Assembly: GCA_016178725.1 (NCBI GenBank)
Contig: JACOSV010000007.1
Location: forward strand, 1-64,000
Direction of reading: 5' to 3'
Length of the DNA: 64,000 nt
Source: Candidatus Eiseniibacteriota bacterium
Lineage (GTDB): Bacteria; Eisenbacteria; RBG-16-71-46
Shown here: positions 13,045 through 22,745 of the stretch, piece by piece
How the letters are laid out: every line of letters begins with the position of its first letter
Numbering within the stretch: position 1 is the stretch's first letter
The notes under the pieces: generated by a model
Databases searched by the model: none
What the model saw: the letters and a program-made list of their open reading frames with translations, nothing else
Told to the model about the DNA's origin: nothing
Translations under genes and position numbers: made by a program

Positions 13045-14394
13045 TCAGTGAGCGTGCTGCGCGTGCGCCTCCCCCTCGTGCCCGTGATCGTCGTGCGGCA
13101 GCATGAGGAGGAGGTAGATCGAAGTCAGAATCGAGAACACGCCCGCCTGGAGCACACTGCTCAAGAGGGCGAGGGCGAAGAACGGGAAGTGCAGCGGAAT
13201 GCCGATCGAGAACCGGGTGAACGGGACGCCGACCACGACCATCGACGCGAACGCGACCAGCAGCATGTCCTCGCCGAACACGTTGCCGAAGAGTCGGCAC
13301 GAGAGCGAGATCGGCTTGGCGAGCTCGCCCATGATGTGGATCGGGAGCATGAGCGGCACCAGGAACCAGCCGATCGCGGTGCGCGGCGAGCCCGCCATGT
13401 GGTCGAGCCAGCCGAGGAGCCCGAGCTCGCGGAAGCCGACGTACTGCGCGTAGACGAACACGATCAGCGCGAGCGCCACCGTGACGTTGAGGCTCGAGGT
13501 CGGCGAGTCCATCAAGGGGATCAGGCCGAACAGGTTCATCGCCAGGATGTAGATGAACAGCGTGCCGAGGAACGGCACGAAGCGCGGGCCGTGCCTGGGG
13601 CCGAGGATACCGGTGAAGAAGTCGCTCAACGCCTCGACCGCCATCTCGGCGCCGTTCTGGAGCGGGCCCGGAATCATCTGCGGATTGCGCGACGCGAACC
13701 ACGCGACGAGGCAGAGCAGGAGCGCGATCCCGAGCGAGAAGACCAGCACTTCGTAGTGGTGGAGGAAGCCGACGAGCGGCGCGTGGGGCGCGAGGCGGTG
13801 GAGCACGGTGATGACGTTGGGGAACTTCTGCGGCCCGGATTCCTCGGCCTCGCCGGACCTGGCGGCTTCGTGCGCGCCGGCGCCACCGCGCACGGCGCCC
13901 GCGAGCGATTCGGTGTGCGCCGCGCCGTGGCGCTCGCCGGCGGCGCGACCCGCGACGACCCACAGACCGGCGATCAGCACGACCACCGCCGCGGCCGCGA
14001 TCCACGGGCTCTTCGTCAACCTCCGCCACGCGGCGGAGGGGAGCAGCAGGAGCGCCGTCGCCTTGAGCACCATCACCACGAACGGAATGCCGAAGCCGAT
14101 CGCGAGCAGCGCGGGCGAGAGACGCGTGAGCATGAGCCAGCCGGCGGCGAACAGCGCGAGCAGGCCGCCGATCGCGGCGATCGCGCGCCACGTGGCGGGC
14201 ATCGTGCGCCGGTCGGCGCCGGTCAGCGCGACGATCAGGCCCTGGAGCAGAGCGAGGTTGATCAGCGACCACGCCGCGCCCGCGGCGAGCGCCAGGCCGG
14301 CGAGCGGCGCGGCATAGGTGGCCATGACCAGCGCGGCGACCGTCGCGACCCACAGTGACGACGAGCGAACCCGGGCGAGGAACTCGAGACCCAT
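13045..14394 (-). CDS. atpB: F1Fo ATP synthase subunit a with N-terminal AtpI-like domain (apparent fusion)
   Basis: C-terminal part has ELAKPISLSCRLFGNVFGEDMLL and other AtpB motifs; N-terminal ~125 aa is a 4-TM AtpI-like segment (GAAWSLINLALLQGLIVALTG ... LSPALLAIGFGIPFVVMVLKATALLLL). Confidence 0.9.
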   Translation of the reverse strand: MGLEFLARVRSSSLWVATVAALVMATYAAPLAGLALAAGAAWSLINLALLQGLIVALTGADRRTMPATWRAIAAIGGLLALFAAGWLMLTRLSPALLAIGFGIPFVVMVLKATALLLLPSAAWRRLTKSPWIAAAAVVVLIAGLWVVAGRAAGERHGAAHTESLAGAVRGGAGAHEAARSGEAEESGPQKFPNVITVLHRLAPHAPLVGFLHHYEVLVFSLGIALLLCLVAWFASRNPQMIPGPLQNGAEMAVEALSDFFTGILGPRHGPRFVPFLGTLFIYILAMNLFGLIPLMDSPTSSLNVTVALALIVFVYAQYVGFRELGLLGWLDHMAGSPRTAIGWFLVPLMLPIHIMGELAKPISLSCRLFGNVFGEDMLLVAFASMVVVGVPFTRFSIGIPLHFPFFALALLSSVLQAGVFSILTSIYLLLMLPHDDHGHEGEAHAQHAH

Positions 14395-14410
14395 GCGTGC
14401 GAGGGCCGCG

Positions 14411-14686
14411 TCAGCGGCGCTTGCTCTCCTCTCGGTCGTCCGCCTGATAGCGGCGGTAGATCAGCCAGGTCTCGCGGCCGGCGGCGGCGAACCCGAGGAC
14501 GAGTCCGACGATGCCCAGCCATGGGGAGGTGCGCAGCCGGCCGTCGAGCCAGCTTCCGGCGAAGAAACCGACCAGCGGCGAGACGATCAGCAGGGTCGGG
14601 ATCGCGAGCAGCAATCCCGCGGTCCGGATCGTTTCTCCGGGCGATTTGTCCTGCGGCGGAGGCGCCAGAAACCCTCCGTGAAACAT
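14411..14686 (-). CDS. atpZ: AtpZ/AtpI-type F0F1-ATPase accessory protein
   Basis: 91 aa, 2 TM; GLLLAIPTLLIVSPLVGFFAGSWLDGRLRTSPWLGIVGLVLGFAAAGRETW; first gene of atp operon. Confidence 0.78.
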   Translation of the reverse strand: MFHGGFLAPPPQDKSPGETIRTAGLLLAIPTLLIVSPLVGFFAGSWLDGRLRTSPWLGIVGLVLGFAAAGRETWLIYRRYQADDREESKRR

Positions 14687-14740
14687 TTCACAAGCAATCG
14701 CCAACCGACGATGCCTCAACGGGTGACATGAAGCCGGGGG

Positions 14741-14769
14741 AAGATACGGAAAGGTCCGCGAACGGTCAA
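14741..14769 (-). promoter_or_regulatory. atp operon promoter TTGACC-17-TATCTT
   Basis: Minus strand TTGACC (14769-14764), 17-nt spacer, TATCTT (14746-14741); 54 nt upstream of the atpZ ATG. Confidence 0.7.
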
Positions 14770-14872
14770 CCCGAAAGTCCTGTGCTTCGGACGGCCCGGG
14801 GCGCAGGAGCGGCAGGCTCATACGGGCGGACCAGTTGCCCGACCCCAAGGCCCGACCCTATTCTGCCGCCCC

Positions 14873-15343
14873 GTGCCGGCCCTCCGCAGCGACCACGTCG
14901 AGGTCTATGTCTTCCGTCGCCGTGGACGCCGCGTGGAATTCCTGGTGCTGCGGCGCGCGCGGGGCCGCCTCGCCGGCGTGTGGCAACCGGTGACCGGCAC
15001 GCGCGAGCGCCGCGAAGCCGCGTTCGCCGCGGCGCGACGCGAGGTGCGCGAAGAATCGGGGCTCGCACCGAAGCGGTGGTGGCGGCTGGAGGACGTGCTC
15101 GTGTTCTTCGATCCGGAGTCCGATGCGTTGCAGTGCGTGCCGCGGTTCGCGGCCGAGATCGCGGCCTCCGATCGGGTGCGCCTCTCGCGCGAGCACGACG
15201 CGCATGCGTTCCTCGCCGCCGCCGCCGCGGGCCGGCGCTTCCTGTGGCGATCGCAGCGCCGCGCGCTCGTCGCGGTGCGCGAGCAGATCCTCGCCGGCGG
15301 CGCGACCGCGCGCGCGCTCGCGATCGCAACCCGGAGGACATGA
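14873..15343 (+). CDS. NUDIX hydrolase
   Basis: Nudix box GTRERREAAFAAARREVREESGL. Confidence 0.9.
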   Translation: MPALRSDHVEVYVFRRRGRRVEFLVLRRARGRLAGVWQPVTGTRERREAAFAAARREVREESGLAPKRWWRLEDVLVFFDPESDALQCVPRFAAEIAASDRVRLSREHDAHAFLAAAAAGRRFLWRSQRRALVAVREQILAGGATARALAIATRRT

Positions 15344-15344
15344 C

Positions 15345-15851
15345 GTGGCCGGCACCAGCTCGTTCGACGTCACGACCGGCGTGGACTACATGGAGGTGAC
15401 GAACGCCGTCACGCAGGCCACGAAGGAGATCACGCAGCGCTATGACTTCAAGGGCCTGAAAGTGAGCATCGACCTTGACGCCAAGGCGCACACGCTGACG
15501 CTTGGCGCGCCCGACGAGTTCAAGCTCAAGGCGATGTGGGACGTGCTGCAGAGCAAGCTCGTGCGCCGACAGGTGCCGCTCAAGAACATGAAGCCGGGCG
15601 AGGTCGCCACCGCGGCGAGCGCGTCGGTGCGGCAGGTGATCGCGATCCAGAACGGGCTCACCGCCGATCACGCGCGCGAGGTGGCGAAGACGATCAAGGA
15701 CGCGAAGATGAAGAAGGTGCAGGCCGCGATCCAGGGCGACACCGTGCGCATCTCGTCGCCGAGCAAGGACGAGCTGCAGGCGGCGATCGCGCTGCTCAAG
15801 CAGCAGGATCTCGGCGTCGAGCTCAAGTTCGGCAACTTCCGCAGCAACTGA
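15345..15851 (+). CDS. YajQ family nucleotide-binding protein
   Basis: SSFDVTTGVDYMEVTNAVTQATKEITQRYDFKG ... DLGVELKFGNFR. Confidence 0.93.
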   Translation: MAGTSSFDVTTGVDYMEVTNAVTQATKEITQRYDFKGLKVSIDLDAKAHTLTLGAPDEFKLKAMWDVLQSKLVRRQVPLKNMKPGEVATAASASVRQVIAIQNGLTADHAREVAKTIKDAKMKKVQAAIQGDTVRISSPSKDELQAAIALLKQQDLGVELKFGNFRSN

Positions 15852-15906
15852 CGCGGGCGGCGCCGGCGGCGACCGCCGCGGCGCCGACGCGCACGACGAG
15901 GTTCGC

Positions 15907-16770
15907 ATGCCCGACATCGGCATTTTTCACCCGCAGATCGTCCACTTCGTCGTCGCCCTGCTGATCATCGGCGTCGCGGCCCGCGTCGTCTCGCTGCTGC
16001 CGCTCGGGCCGCGCTTCGCGTTCGTCGGCCCGATGGCGGCGACGCTCATCGTGCTCGGCACGCTCGCCGCGCTGGCGGCCGTGCACTCGGGCCTCCAGGC
16101 CCACGGCGTCGCCGAGCGCATTCCCGGCGCGCGCAACGCGGTGCAGGAGCACGAAGAGGCGGGCGAGTGGGTGCGCAACGTCTTCATCGGGATCGCGCTG
16201 CTCGAGCTCATCGGCCTTGCGCTCGCCTCGCGCAAGAGCGTCGCGACCGCGCTGCGCTGGACGACGGCCGTGCTCGGGCTCGCCGGCATCGCCACCGTGT
16301 ATCGCGCCGCCGACCTCGGCGGCGACGTGGTGTACGAGTTCGCGGGCGGCGTCGGCACGCGCTCGGGCGATTCGACCGACGTGAAGCACCTGCTGGTCGC
16401 CGGCCTCTATCACGACGCGCAGCTCGCCCGGAAGGAGGGGCACAAGGCGGACGCGGCGCGGCTCACCGACGAGCTCGCGCGGCAGATGCCCGACGACGCG
16501 GACGTGCGCTTCCTCGAGATCGAATCGCGGCTCAAGGATCGCGACGACGCGCGCGGGGCGCTCGCGGATCTCGCTGCGATCGTGGTCAAGGACGACGACC
16601 GCCGCATGCAGATCCGTCGCGCGACGCTGCGCGTCCAGGCCTACCGATCGCTGGGCGCGATGGACTCGGCGAAGACCGTGCTCGCCGATCTCAAGCAGCG
16701 GTTCCCGAACGACCCGCGCGTCGCGCAGACGATCGAGCGGCTGACGGGCGGGCAGACGACGCCGCGGTAG
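15907..16770 (+). CDS. DUF2231-like membrane protein with C-terminal TPR-like region
   Basis: IFHPQIVHFVVALLIIGVAARV start typical of DUF2231; 4 TM; helical C-terminal half. Confidence 0.65.
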   Translation: MPDIGIFHPQIVHFVVALLIIGVAARVVSLLPLGPRFAFVGPMAATLIVLGTLAALAAVHSGLQAHGVAERIPGARNAVQEHEEAGEWVRNVFIGIALLELIGLALASRKSVATALRWTTAVLGLAGIATVYRAADLGGDVVYEFAGGVGTRSGDSTDVKHLLVAGLYHDAQLARKEGHKADAARLTDELARQMPDDADVRFLEIESRLKDRDDARGALADLAAIVVKDDDRRMQIRRATLRVQAYRSLGAMDSAKTVLADLKQRFPNDPRVAQTIERLTGGQTTPR

Positions 16771-16850
16771 ACCGACTCACGGACGCAGGGCCGGGAGCGC
16801 GCTCACCGATAGCGAACCTTCACATCCCCCCAGCCCAGCGACGCGGCCGA

Positions 16851-18890
16851 TCACACTCCGTACTCGGGCGCGGGCGTCCCGAGCAGCCAGCGGTCGAACC
16901 AGGCGCGGATGTGGCGCTGATTCTGGACGCGCCGCGACGGCACGCCGCTGCGCGACAGCTCGTGGTTCTCGCCCGGGAAGCGGACCATCACCGCCGCCTT
17001 CCGCTGCTGCTTGAGCGCGCGGAACATCGCCTCGCCCTGTGCGATCGGCGTGCGCCAGTCCTCCTCGCTGTGAATCACCATCAGCGGCGTCGTGATCCTG
17101 GACGCCAGCGCCACCGGCGATCGCTCGCGATACTCGCCCGGATCCTCGAACGGCGGCTTGCGGAACCAGAATGGCGCGAACATCGAGAAGTCGGTGCTGT
17201 AGTAGAACGATTCCCATTCCGCGACGCAGCGCTGCGTGACCGCGGCGGCGAAGCGATCGGTCTGCGTGATGATCCAGTTGGTGAGCAGCCCGCCGCCGCT
17301 CCCGCCGGTGACGCCGAGGCGCGCCGTGTCCACGCAGCCGCGCGCGACGACCGCATCCACCGCGGCGAGCAGATCACGGGCGTCGTCGCCCGGGAACGCG
17401 TACTGGATCACGTCGGCGAACGATTCGCCGTAGCTCGTGCTGCCGCGCGGGTTCGTGTAGAGCACGAGGTACCCGGCGCCGGCCAGGGCGTGGAACTCGT
17501 GGAAGAACCCGCGGCCGTACGCCGTGTGCGGGCCCCCGTGGATCTCGAGCAGCAACGGGTATCGCTTCGCCGGATCGAAGTCGGGGGGCTTGACCAGCCA
17601 GCCGTGGATCTTTCGACCGTCGAAGGTCGGCGCCCACAGCTCCTCGACCTCGCCGAACGCCAGATCCGCGAGCATCGCCTCGTTCGGCGACCAGAGCCTG
17701 GTCAGCGCGCCGGTCGCGGCGTCGAGGCGATAGAGGTCGCCCGGCGACTGCGGCGTGCCGACCGTCAGCGCCCAGACGCGGGCGTCGTCGCTCGCCGTGC
17801 CGGCGATCAGGTCGAAGCCGGCCGGCATCGCGTCGCGCACGCCGCCGGCCGCGGCGTCGAAGCGCGCGAGCAGCGACGATCCCTGCCGCGCGACCACGAC
17901 GTCCACCGTGCGCCCCTCGGTCGAGAACGCCAGCGGCGACTCGCCGCCGCCGCGCGGCGGATGCTGGTCGGAGTTGATCGCGCCGCCGATCTCGTCGTCG
18001 CACCCGGTCGAGAGATCCTGCGCGATCCGCCGCGGCCACGGGCCCTCGGTCATCAGCATCCGCGGAATCTGATACGTGCGCGGCGGGTCCGTGCTGATGA
18101 ATCCGACGACCGCGATCCGGCCGTCCGGGTGCTCGACGAACGACGCGATCAGCCCGCCGAGCTCGACGACCGTCTCGAGCGCCGCGCCGTCGGTCGGCTT
18201 CCCGAGCGCGGCGCTGACCGCGTAGATCGCCGATGCCCACGGGCCGAACCACGGCTCGGCGCGCCGGTCCGAGGCGAAGAGGATGCGCGTGCCGTCACGC
18301 GACCAGCGCGGCGCCTCGACGGCGAACGGCCCGGTGGTCAGCGCGCGTGGCGTCGAGCCCGGCGCCGCGTCCACGACCCAGACCTGATCGAGATGGTCGA
18401 CCTCGATCCAGCCCTTCTCGTTCTCGCGGAACACCGGCCGCGTGACGACGCGCGCCGGCTCGTGCTTCGGCTTCTCGCGCCTGGGATCGTCGAGTGCCAT
18501 GTTCGTCGCGCTCGCGAACGCGATGCGCGCGCCGTCCGGCGACCACGAGGGCTGCGACACGCCCTTCGCCAGCTCGCACACGCGCTGCGCTTCGCCGCCC
18601 GTCATCGGCAGGACGAAGAGCTGGCCCGGCTGCTTCGGGCCGGCCGAGCGCACGAACGCGAGCCGCGTGCCGTCGGGCGACCAGCGCGGCTCCGCGTCCG
18701 CCTCGCCCGAGGTGAGCGGGCGCGGCGCGCCGCCCGTCATGTCGGCGATCCAGATCTGCGTGCGGTAGGCGTCGGCCTCGACGTCGACCCACACCTTCGT
18801 GAACGCGACGCGCGCGCCGTCGGGCGAGATGCGCGGATCGGCGATCCAGACGAAGCGCAGCAGATCGTCGCCGCGCACCGGCCGGCTCAT
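16851..18890 (-). CDS. S9 family prolyl oligopeptidase (acylaminoacyl-peptidase-like)
   Basis: WD40-like PD40 repeats, [20 protein letters not shown] nucleophile elbow, [17 protein letters not shown]. Confidence 0.9.
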   Translation of the reverse strand: MSRPVRGDDLLRFVWIADPRISPDGARVAFTKVWVDVEADAYRTQIWIADMTGGAPRPLTSGEADAEPRWSPDGTRLAFVRSAGPKQPGQLFVLPMTGGEAQRVCELAKGVSQPSWSPDGARIAFASATNMALDDPRREKPKHEPARVVTRPVFRENEKGWIEVDHLDQVWVVDAAPGSTPRALTTGPFAVEAPRWSRDGTRILFASDRRAEPWFGPWASAIYAVSAALGKPTDGAALETVVELGGLIASFVEHPDGRIAVVGFISTDPPRTYQIPRMLMTEGPWPRRIAQDLSTGCDDEIGGAINSDQHPPRGGGESPLAFSTEGRTVDVVVARQGSSLLARFDAAAGGVRDAMPAGFDLIAGTASDDARVWALTVGTPQSPGDLYRLDAATGALTRLWSPNEAMLADLAFGEVEELWAPTFDGRKIHGWLVKPPDFDPAKRYPLLLEIHGGPHTAYGRGFFHEFHALAGAGYLVLYTNPRGSTSYGESFADVIQYAFPGDDARDLLAAVDAVVARGCVDTARLGVTGGSGGGLLTNWIITQTDRFAAAVTQRCVAEWESFYYSTDFSMFAPFWFRKPPFEDPGEYRERSPVALASRITTPLMVIHSEEDWRTPIAQGEAMFRALKQQRKAAVMVRFPGENHELSRSGVPSRRVQNQRHIRAWFDRWLLGTPAPEYGV

Positions 18891-20988
18891 TCGTCGTAGT
18901 CCTTGATCGGCTTCCCCATCAGCCACTTGTCGAACCACTTGTGATAGTGCTCGAGCCGCTGCACGCGCCGCGACGGCGTGCCGCTGCGCGACAGCTCGTG
19001 ATTCTCGCCCGGGAACCGCACCATCACCGCGGTCTTGTGGAGCTGCTTCAAGGCGCGGAACATCGCCTCGCCCTGCCCGATCGGCGCGCGCCAGTCCTCC
19101 TCGCTGTGGATGACCATCAGCGGCGTCGTCACGCTGGCGATGTAGGTGACCGGCGAGCGCTCGATGGATTCCTGCGGATCTTCGAACGGCGGCTTCTTGA
19201 ACCACGTCGGCCGGAACAGTGTGAAGTCGGTGCTGTAGTAGAACGACGCCCATTCCGAGACGCACCGGTCGGTGATCGCCGCGGCGAAACGGTGCGTCTG
19301 CGTGATCGCCCAGTTGGTGAGCAGCCCCCCGCCGCTGCCGCCGCACACCGCCATGCGCTTCGGGTCCACGTAGCCGCGGCGGATCACCTCGTCCACGCCG
19401 GCCATGAGGTCCTTGTAGTCGTCGCCGGGATAGTGGTACTGGATGATGTTTCCGAATTCCTGGCCGTAGGTCGTGCTGCCGCGCGGATTGGTATAGACGA
19501 CCACATAGCCCGCGCCCGCCAGCACCTGGAACTCGTGCATGAACGCGGCGCCGAACGCGGTGTGCGGCCCGCCGTGGATGTTGAGCACCAGCGGATACTT
19601 CTTCGCCGGGCTGAAGTCCGGCGGCTTCATGATCCAGCCCTGGATGCGGCGGCCGTCGAACGACGGGTACCCGAACTCTCGACCTTGCCGAGCGCGAGGC
19701 CCGCGAGCAGCGCGTCGTTCGGGCCGTAGAGCTTCTTCGTCTCGCGCGTCTCGGCGTCGAACAGGACGAGATCGCCCGGCGTCGTCGGATCGCCCATCGT
19801 CAGCGCCCAGCGGCGGCCGTCGCGCGTGCCGGTGCCGGCGATGATCTCGCGGCTCGTCGTCGTCAGCTCCTCGACCTTGCCGCTCGCCGCGTCCACGCGC
19901 GCGAGGCGCGCCGCGCCCTCGCGTCCGACCTGCACCAGAATGCTCCGGCCGTCGGCGCTGAACGCGAACGGCCGCTGGCCGCCGCAGCGCGGAGCGTGCT
20001 GATCCGAACCGACGCCGCCGGCGATGTCGAAGTCGTAATCGGCGGTCAGCGAGCGCACCGGACGCCCGGCGCCGTCGGTGATCATCAGGTCGTTCTGGTC
20101 GTACGAATGATCCTGGTGGGGATTGAGTCCTCCGACGAACGCGATCCGGCCGTCGGCCGCTTCGATCCAGTCGCCGATCGCGCCGTCGTAGTCCACGATC
20201 GTGCGCGCGCCGACACCGTCCACCGGCTTCGCCACGTCCGGCGCCACGGCGTAGAGGTTGTCGTCGGCCTTCTCGAACCACGGCTCCTTGCGGCGGTCGG
20301 ATGTGAAGTACACCGACCGGCCGTCGCGCGACCACTCGGGCGCGAGCTCGTTGAACCGGCCGGCCGTGAGCTGGCGCGGCTTGCCGCCGGCGGCGTCGAT
20401 CACCCAGACGTGCGTCGTGTGCTCGCGATCGAAGTAGCCGGCGTTGTTGAGCCGGAACACCGGCTCGGTGATGACGCGTCCCGGCTCCTTCTTCGGCTTC
20501 GCCTTCGTCGTATCGTCGTCGACGGCCGGATTGGTGCTGCTCGAGAACGCGATGCGCCTGCCGTCGGGCGACCAGTGCGGCGACGCCGCGCCGCCCTTCA
20601 AGCGTGTGAGCGGCGTCGCCTCGCCGCCGGTCATCGGCAGCAGGTAGATCTGGGCCGGCTTCCCCTCCGCCGCGCGCACGAACGCGAGCGTCCGGCCGTC
20701 CGGCGACCAGCGCGGCTGCGCGTCGCGCGTGCCGCTCGTCAGCGGGCGCGGCGCGCCGCCGGACGTCTCGCACACCCAGATCGCGGTGCGGTACTCGTCG
20801 GCGGACGAATCCACGGTCACGCGCGTGAACGCGACGCGCGCGCCGTCGGGCGAGATCTGCGGGTCGGCGACCCAGGTGAGCTTGAAGAGGTCCTGCTCGA
20901 CCATCGGCCGCGGCGCGGCGTGGACGATCGATGCGGTGAGGATGGCCGCGACGCAGGCGGCCGGCAGGAACGCGAGGCGACGTCGCAT
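18887..20988 (-). pseudogene. Second S9 family peptidase, frameshifted near 19680 (1-nt deletion or sequencing error)
   Basis: N-terminal half in the frame of ORF 19627-20988 (signal peptide and PD40 repeats), catalytic half in the frame of ORF 18887-20773 ([37 protein letters not shown]). Confidence 0.85.
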
Positions 20989-21027
20989 GGGAATCTCCAG
21001 GGCCGAGCGTGGGCAGCGAAGGCGGGG

Positions 21028-21056
21028 ACGCTAGGCGAGCGACGAGGGAGGGTCAA
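21028..21056 (-). promoter_or_regulatory. Promoter TTGACC-17-TAGCGT for S9 peptidase pair
   Basis: TTGACC (21056-21051), 17 nt, TAGCGT (21033-21028) on minus strand; 39 nt before the start codon. Confidence 0.65.
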
Positions 21057-21139
21057 CCGGCGCGCCGACCGGCGCGGGTGGGGCGCCGCTCAACGCGGCG
21101 GGTGTTCGGTGCGACGACGCGCGGCGGGCGGCGCGGCGC

Positions 21140-22666
21140 TCAACGCTGGGCGAGAACGAGGCGCAGCTGATGCCGCGCGCCCGTCTCGCACTTGAACCCG
21201 GCCATCGCCTCGCGCGAGACGATGTCGAAGCTCTGCGATCCGAGGCTCGTGATCTTGAGCCGCTGCGGTCCGCACGGCGCGGGCGGCAGGTGGAACGCGC
21301 GCGGCGAACCCATGAAGAGCTCGACCGTGTCGGCGATGGCGGGATACCAGATGAGCGACACGGCGACGCGCTGGCGCGAGGCGAGCGGACGCTCGCCGCG
21401 CACCTCGATCGTGCCCTCGATGCGGCAACCGCAGGTATCGGCGGCCGGTGTCTCGGTCGCGGCGGCGACCGGCGGCGATGCCGCGGCCGACGACGGATTG
21501 CGGATCAGGAGCGGCGCCGCCCGCGCGCGCGCCTCGCCTTCGGGCGAGGGGAAGATGCGCGGGCCGCCGGTGCGCGCGACCGGCCCGGACGGCACGGCGG
21601 CGTGCGACGACGGCGGCGGATCGGCCGGCTCGGGGAGCGTGCGCGGCGGATCCACGCGCACCGTGTCGCGGCTCGCGACCACGGCGCGGCGCGGCGTCGC
21701 GCGACCGCGATGCTCGGCGCGCGACGGATTGCCGGCGAGATGTTCGAGCACGCGCACGGGCGGGGCGGGCGTCGTGTCGGCGGCGCCGGCCATGAGATGC
21801 ACCTCGTTCTGGATCGCGTCCCAGCGCGACTTGTGCGCCTCGCGCTCGGCCGCGAGCAGACGCTCGGCCTCGCGTTCGGCTTCCTTGCGCTCCTTCGCTT
21901 CGCGACGCAGCCGATCCGCTTCCTCGCGGTCGCGCTGGTGCGACTCGGCGAGCGCGCGTGCGGCATCGCCGCCCGATGGCGCGGGCGTGGGTGCCGGCGT
22001 GGGCGCGGGCGGTTTGGGCTCCGGCGCGGACGGCGCGGGCGCGGACTTCTCCGGCGCGGGCGCGGGCGCCTGCGCGGGCGACTCGGCCGGCCTGACCGCC
22101 GTCGGCGCGATCCCCGCGAGCGCCACGCGATCGATCGCGTTGAGATCGGGCGCGGGCGGCGGATCGTCGGGCCGGCCGTGCTCGGCGAAGAAGTTCAGCG
22201 GCCCGAGGCCCGAGGCGTCGCCGTCGGACATCAGGGCGCGCGCGAGCGCCGACGTGACGCGCGGCTGGTTCGTCCGGATCTCGCAGCGCACCACGCCGTC
22301 GTCGCCGCTGGCGAGCCGCATCTCGATGCCCGCTTCGGCGTCGCCGCCCGGCACCGTGATCTTCCAGCCATGGAGCGCCGCCCGCACGTGGAGCGAGAGC
22401 GGATGCTTCGCGAGATCCGCCGGCGTCCCGAGCGCGACGCGCAGCTCGTACTGGCCCGAGGGATCCGACTGCGCGTTCGCCTTGCGATCGCCGCTCACCG
22501 CGACGCGCACGTCCGGGATCGGCCAGTTCTCGCCGTCGGTGATGCGGCCGCGCAGGATCAGTGTCTTCTTGTCGCCCGGCGCGGCGTGCGCATCGCCCGC
22601 AGCCGCCACGCCGAGCGCGAGCAGGGCGAGGCATGAGGCCGAGAATGCGATGACGCGCGGGATCAT
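21140..22666 (-). CDS. Secreted protein with N-terminal carboxypeptidase-regulatory-like region, Pro-rich and charged coiled-coil linker
   Basis: Signal peptide; LILRGRITDGENWPIPDVRVAVSGDRKANAQSDPSGQYEL; ESHQRDREEADRLRREAKERKEAEREAERLLAAERE. Confidence 0.6.
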   Translation of the reverse strand: MIPRVIAFSASCLALLALGVAAAGDAHAAPGDKKTLILRGRITDGENWPIPDVRVAVSGDRKANAQSDPSGQYELRVALGTPADLAKHPLSLHVRAALHGWKITVPGGDAEAGIEMRLASGDDGVVRCEIRTNQPRVTSALARALMSDGDASGLGPLNFFAEHGRPDDPPPAPDLNAIDRVALAGIAPTAVRPAESPAQAPAPAPEKSAPAPSAPEPKPPAPTPAPTPAPSGGDAARALAESHQRDREEADRLRREAKERKEAEREAERLLAAEREAHKSRWDAIQNEVHLMAGAADTTPAPPVRVLEHLAGNPSRAEHRGRATPRRAVVASRDTVRVDPPRTLPEPADPPPSSHAAVPSGPVARTGGPRIFPSPEGEARARAAPLLIRNPSSAAASPPVAAATETPAADTCGCRIEGTIEVRGERPLASRQRVAVSLIWYPAIADTVELFMGSPRAFHLPPAPCGPQRLKITSLGSQSFDIVSREAMAGFKCETGARHQLRLVLAQR

Positions 22667-22711
22667 GGAGAGACGCCGGATCGTGGGGGTCGTGCGGCTC
22701 GAACGACCCCC

Positions 22712-22720
22712 ATTATAGCA
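22712..22720 (-). promoter_or_regulatory. Extended -10 element TGCTATAAT
   Basis: Minus strand TGC-TATAAT upstream of gene 21140-22666; consensus -10 in a GC-rich background. Confidence 0.65.
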
Positions 22721-22745
22721 GCGCCGGCAGCGGCCCGGCGTGCGA

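Noticed and set aside
16167-18899. 910-aa plus-strand ORF opposite the S9 peptidase
   Set aside because: Arg/Ala/Asp-rich shadow frame; the antisense peptidase has all catalytic motifs.
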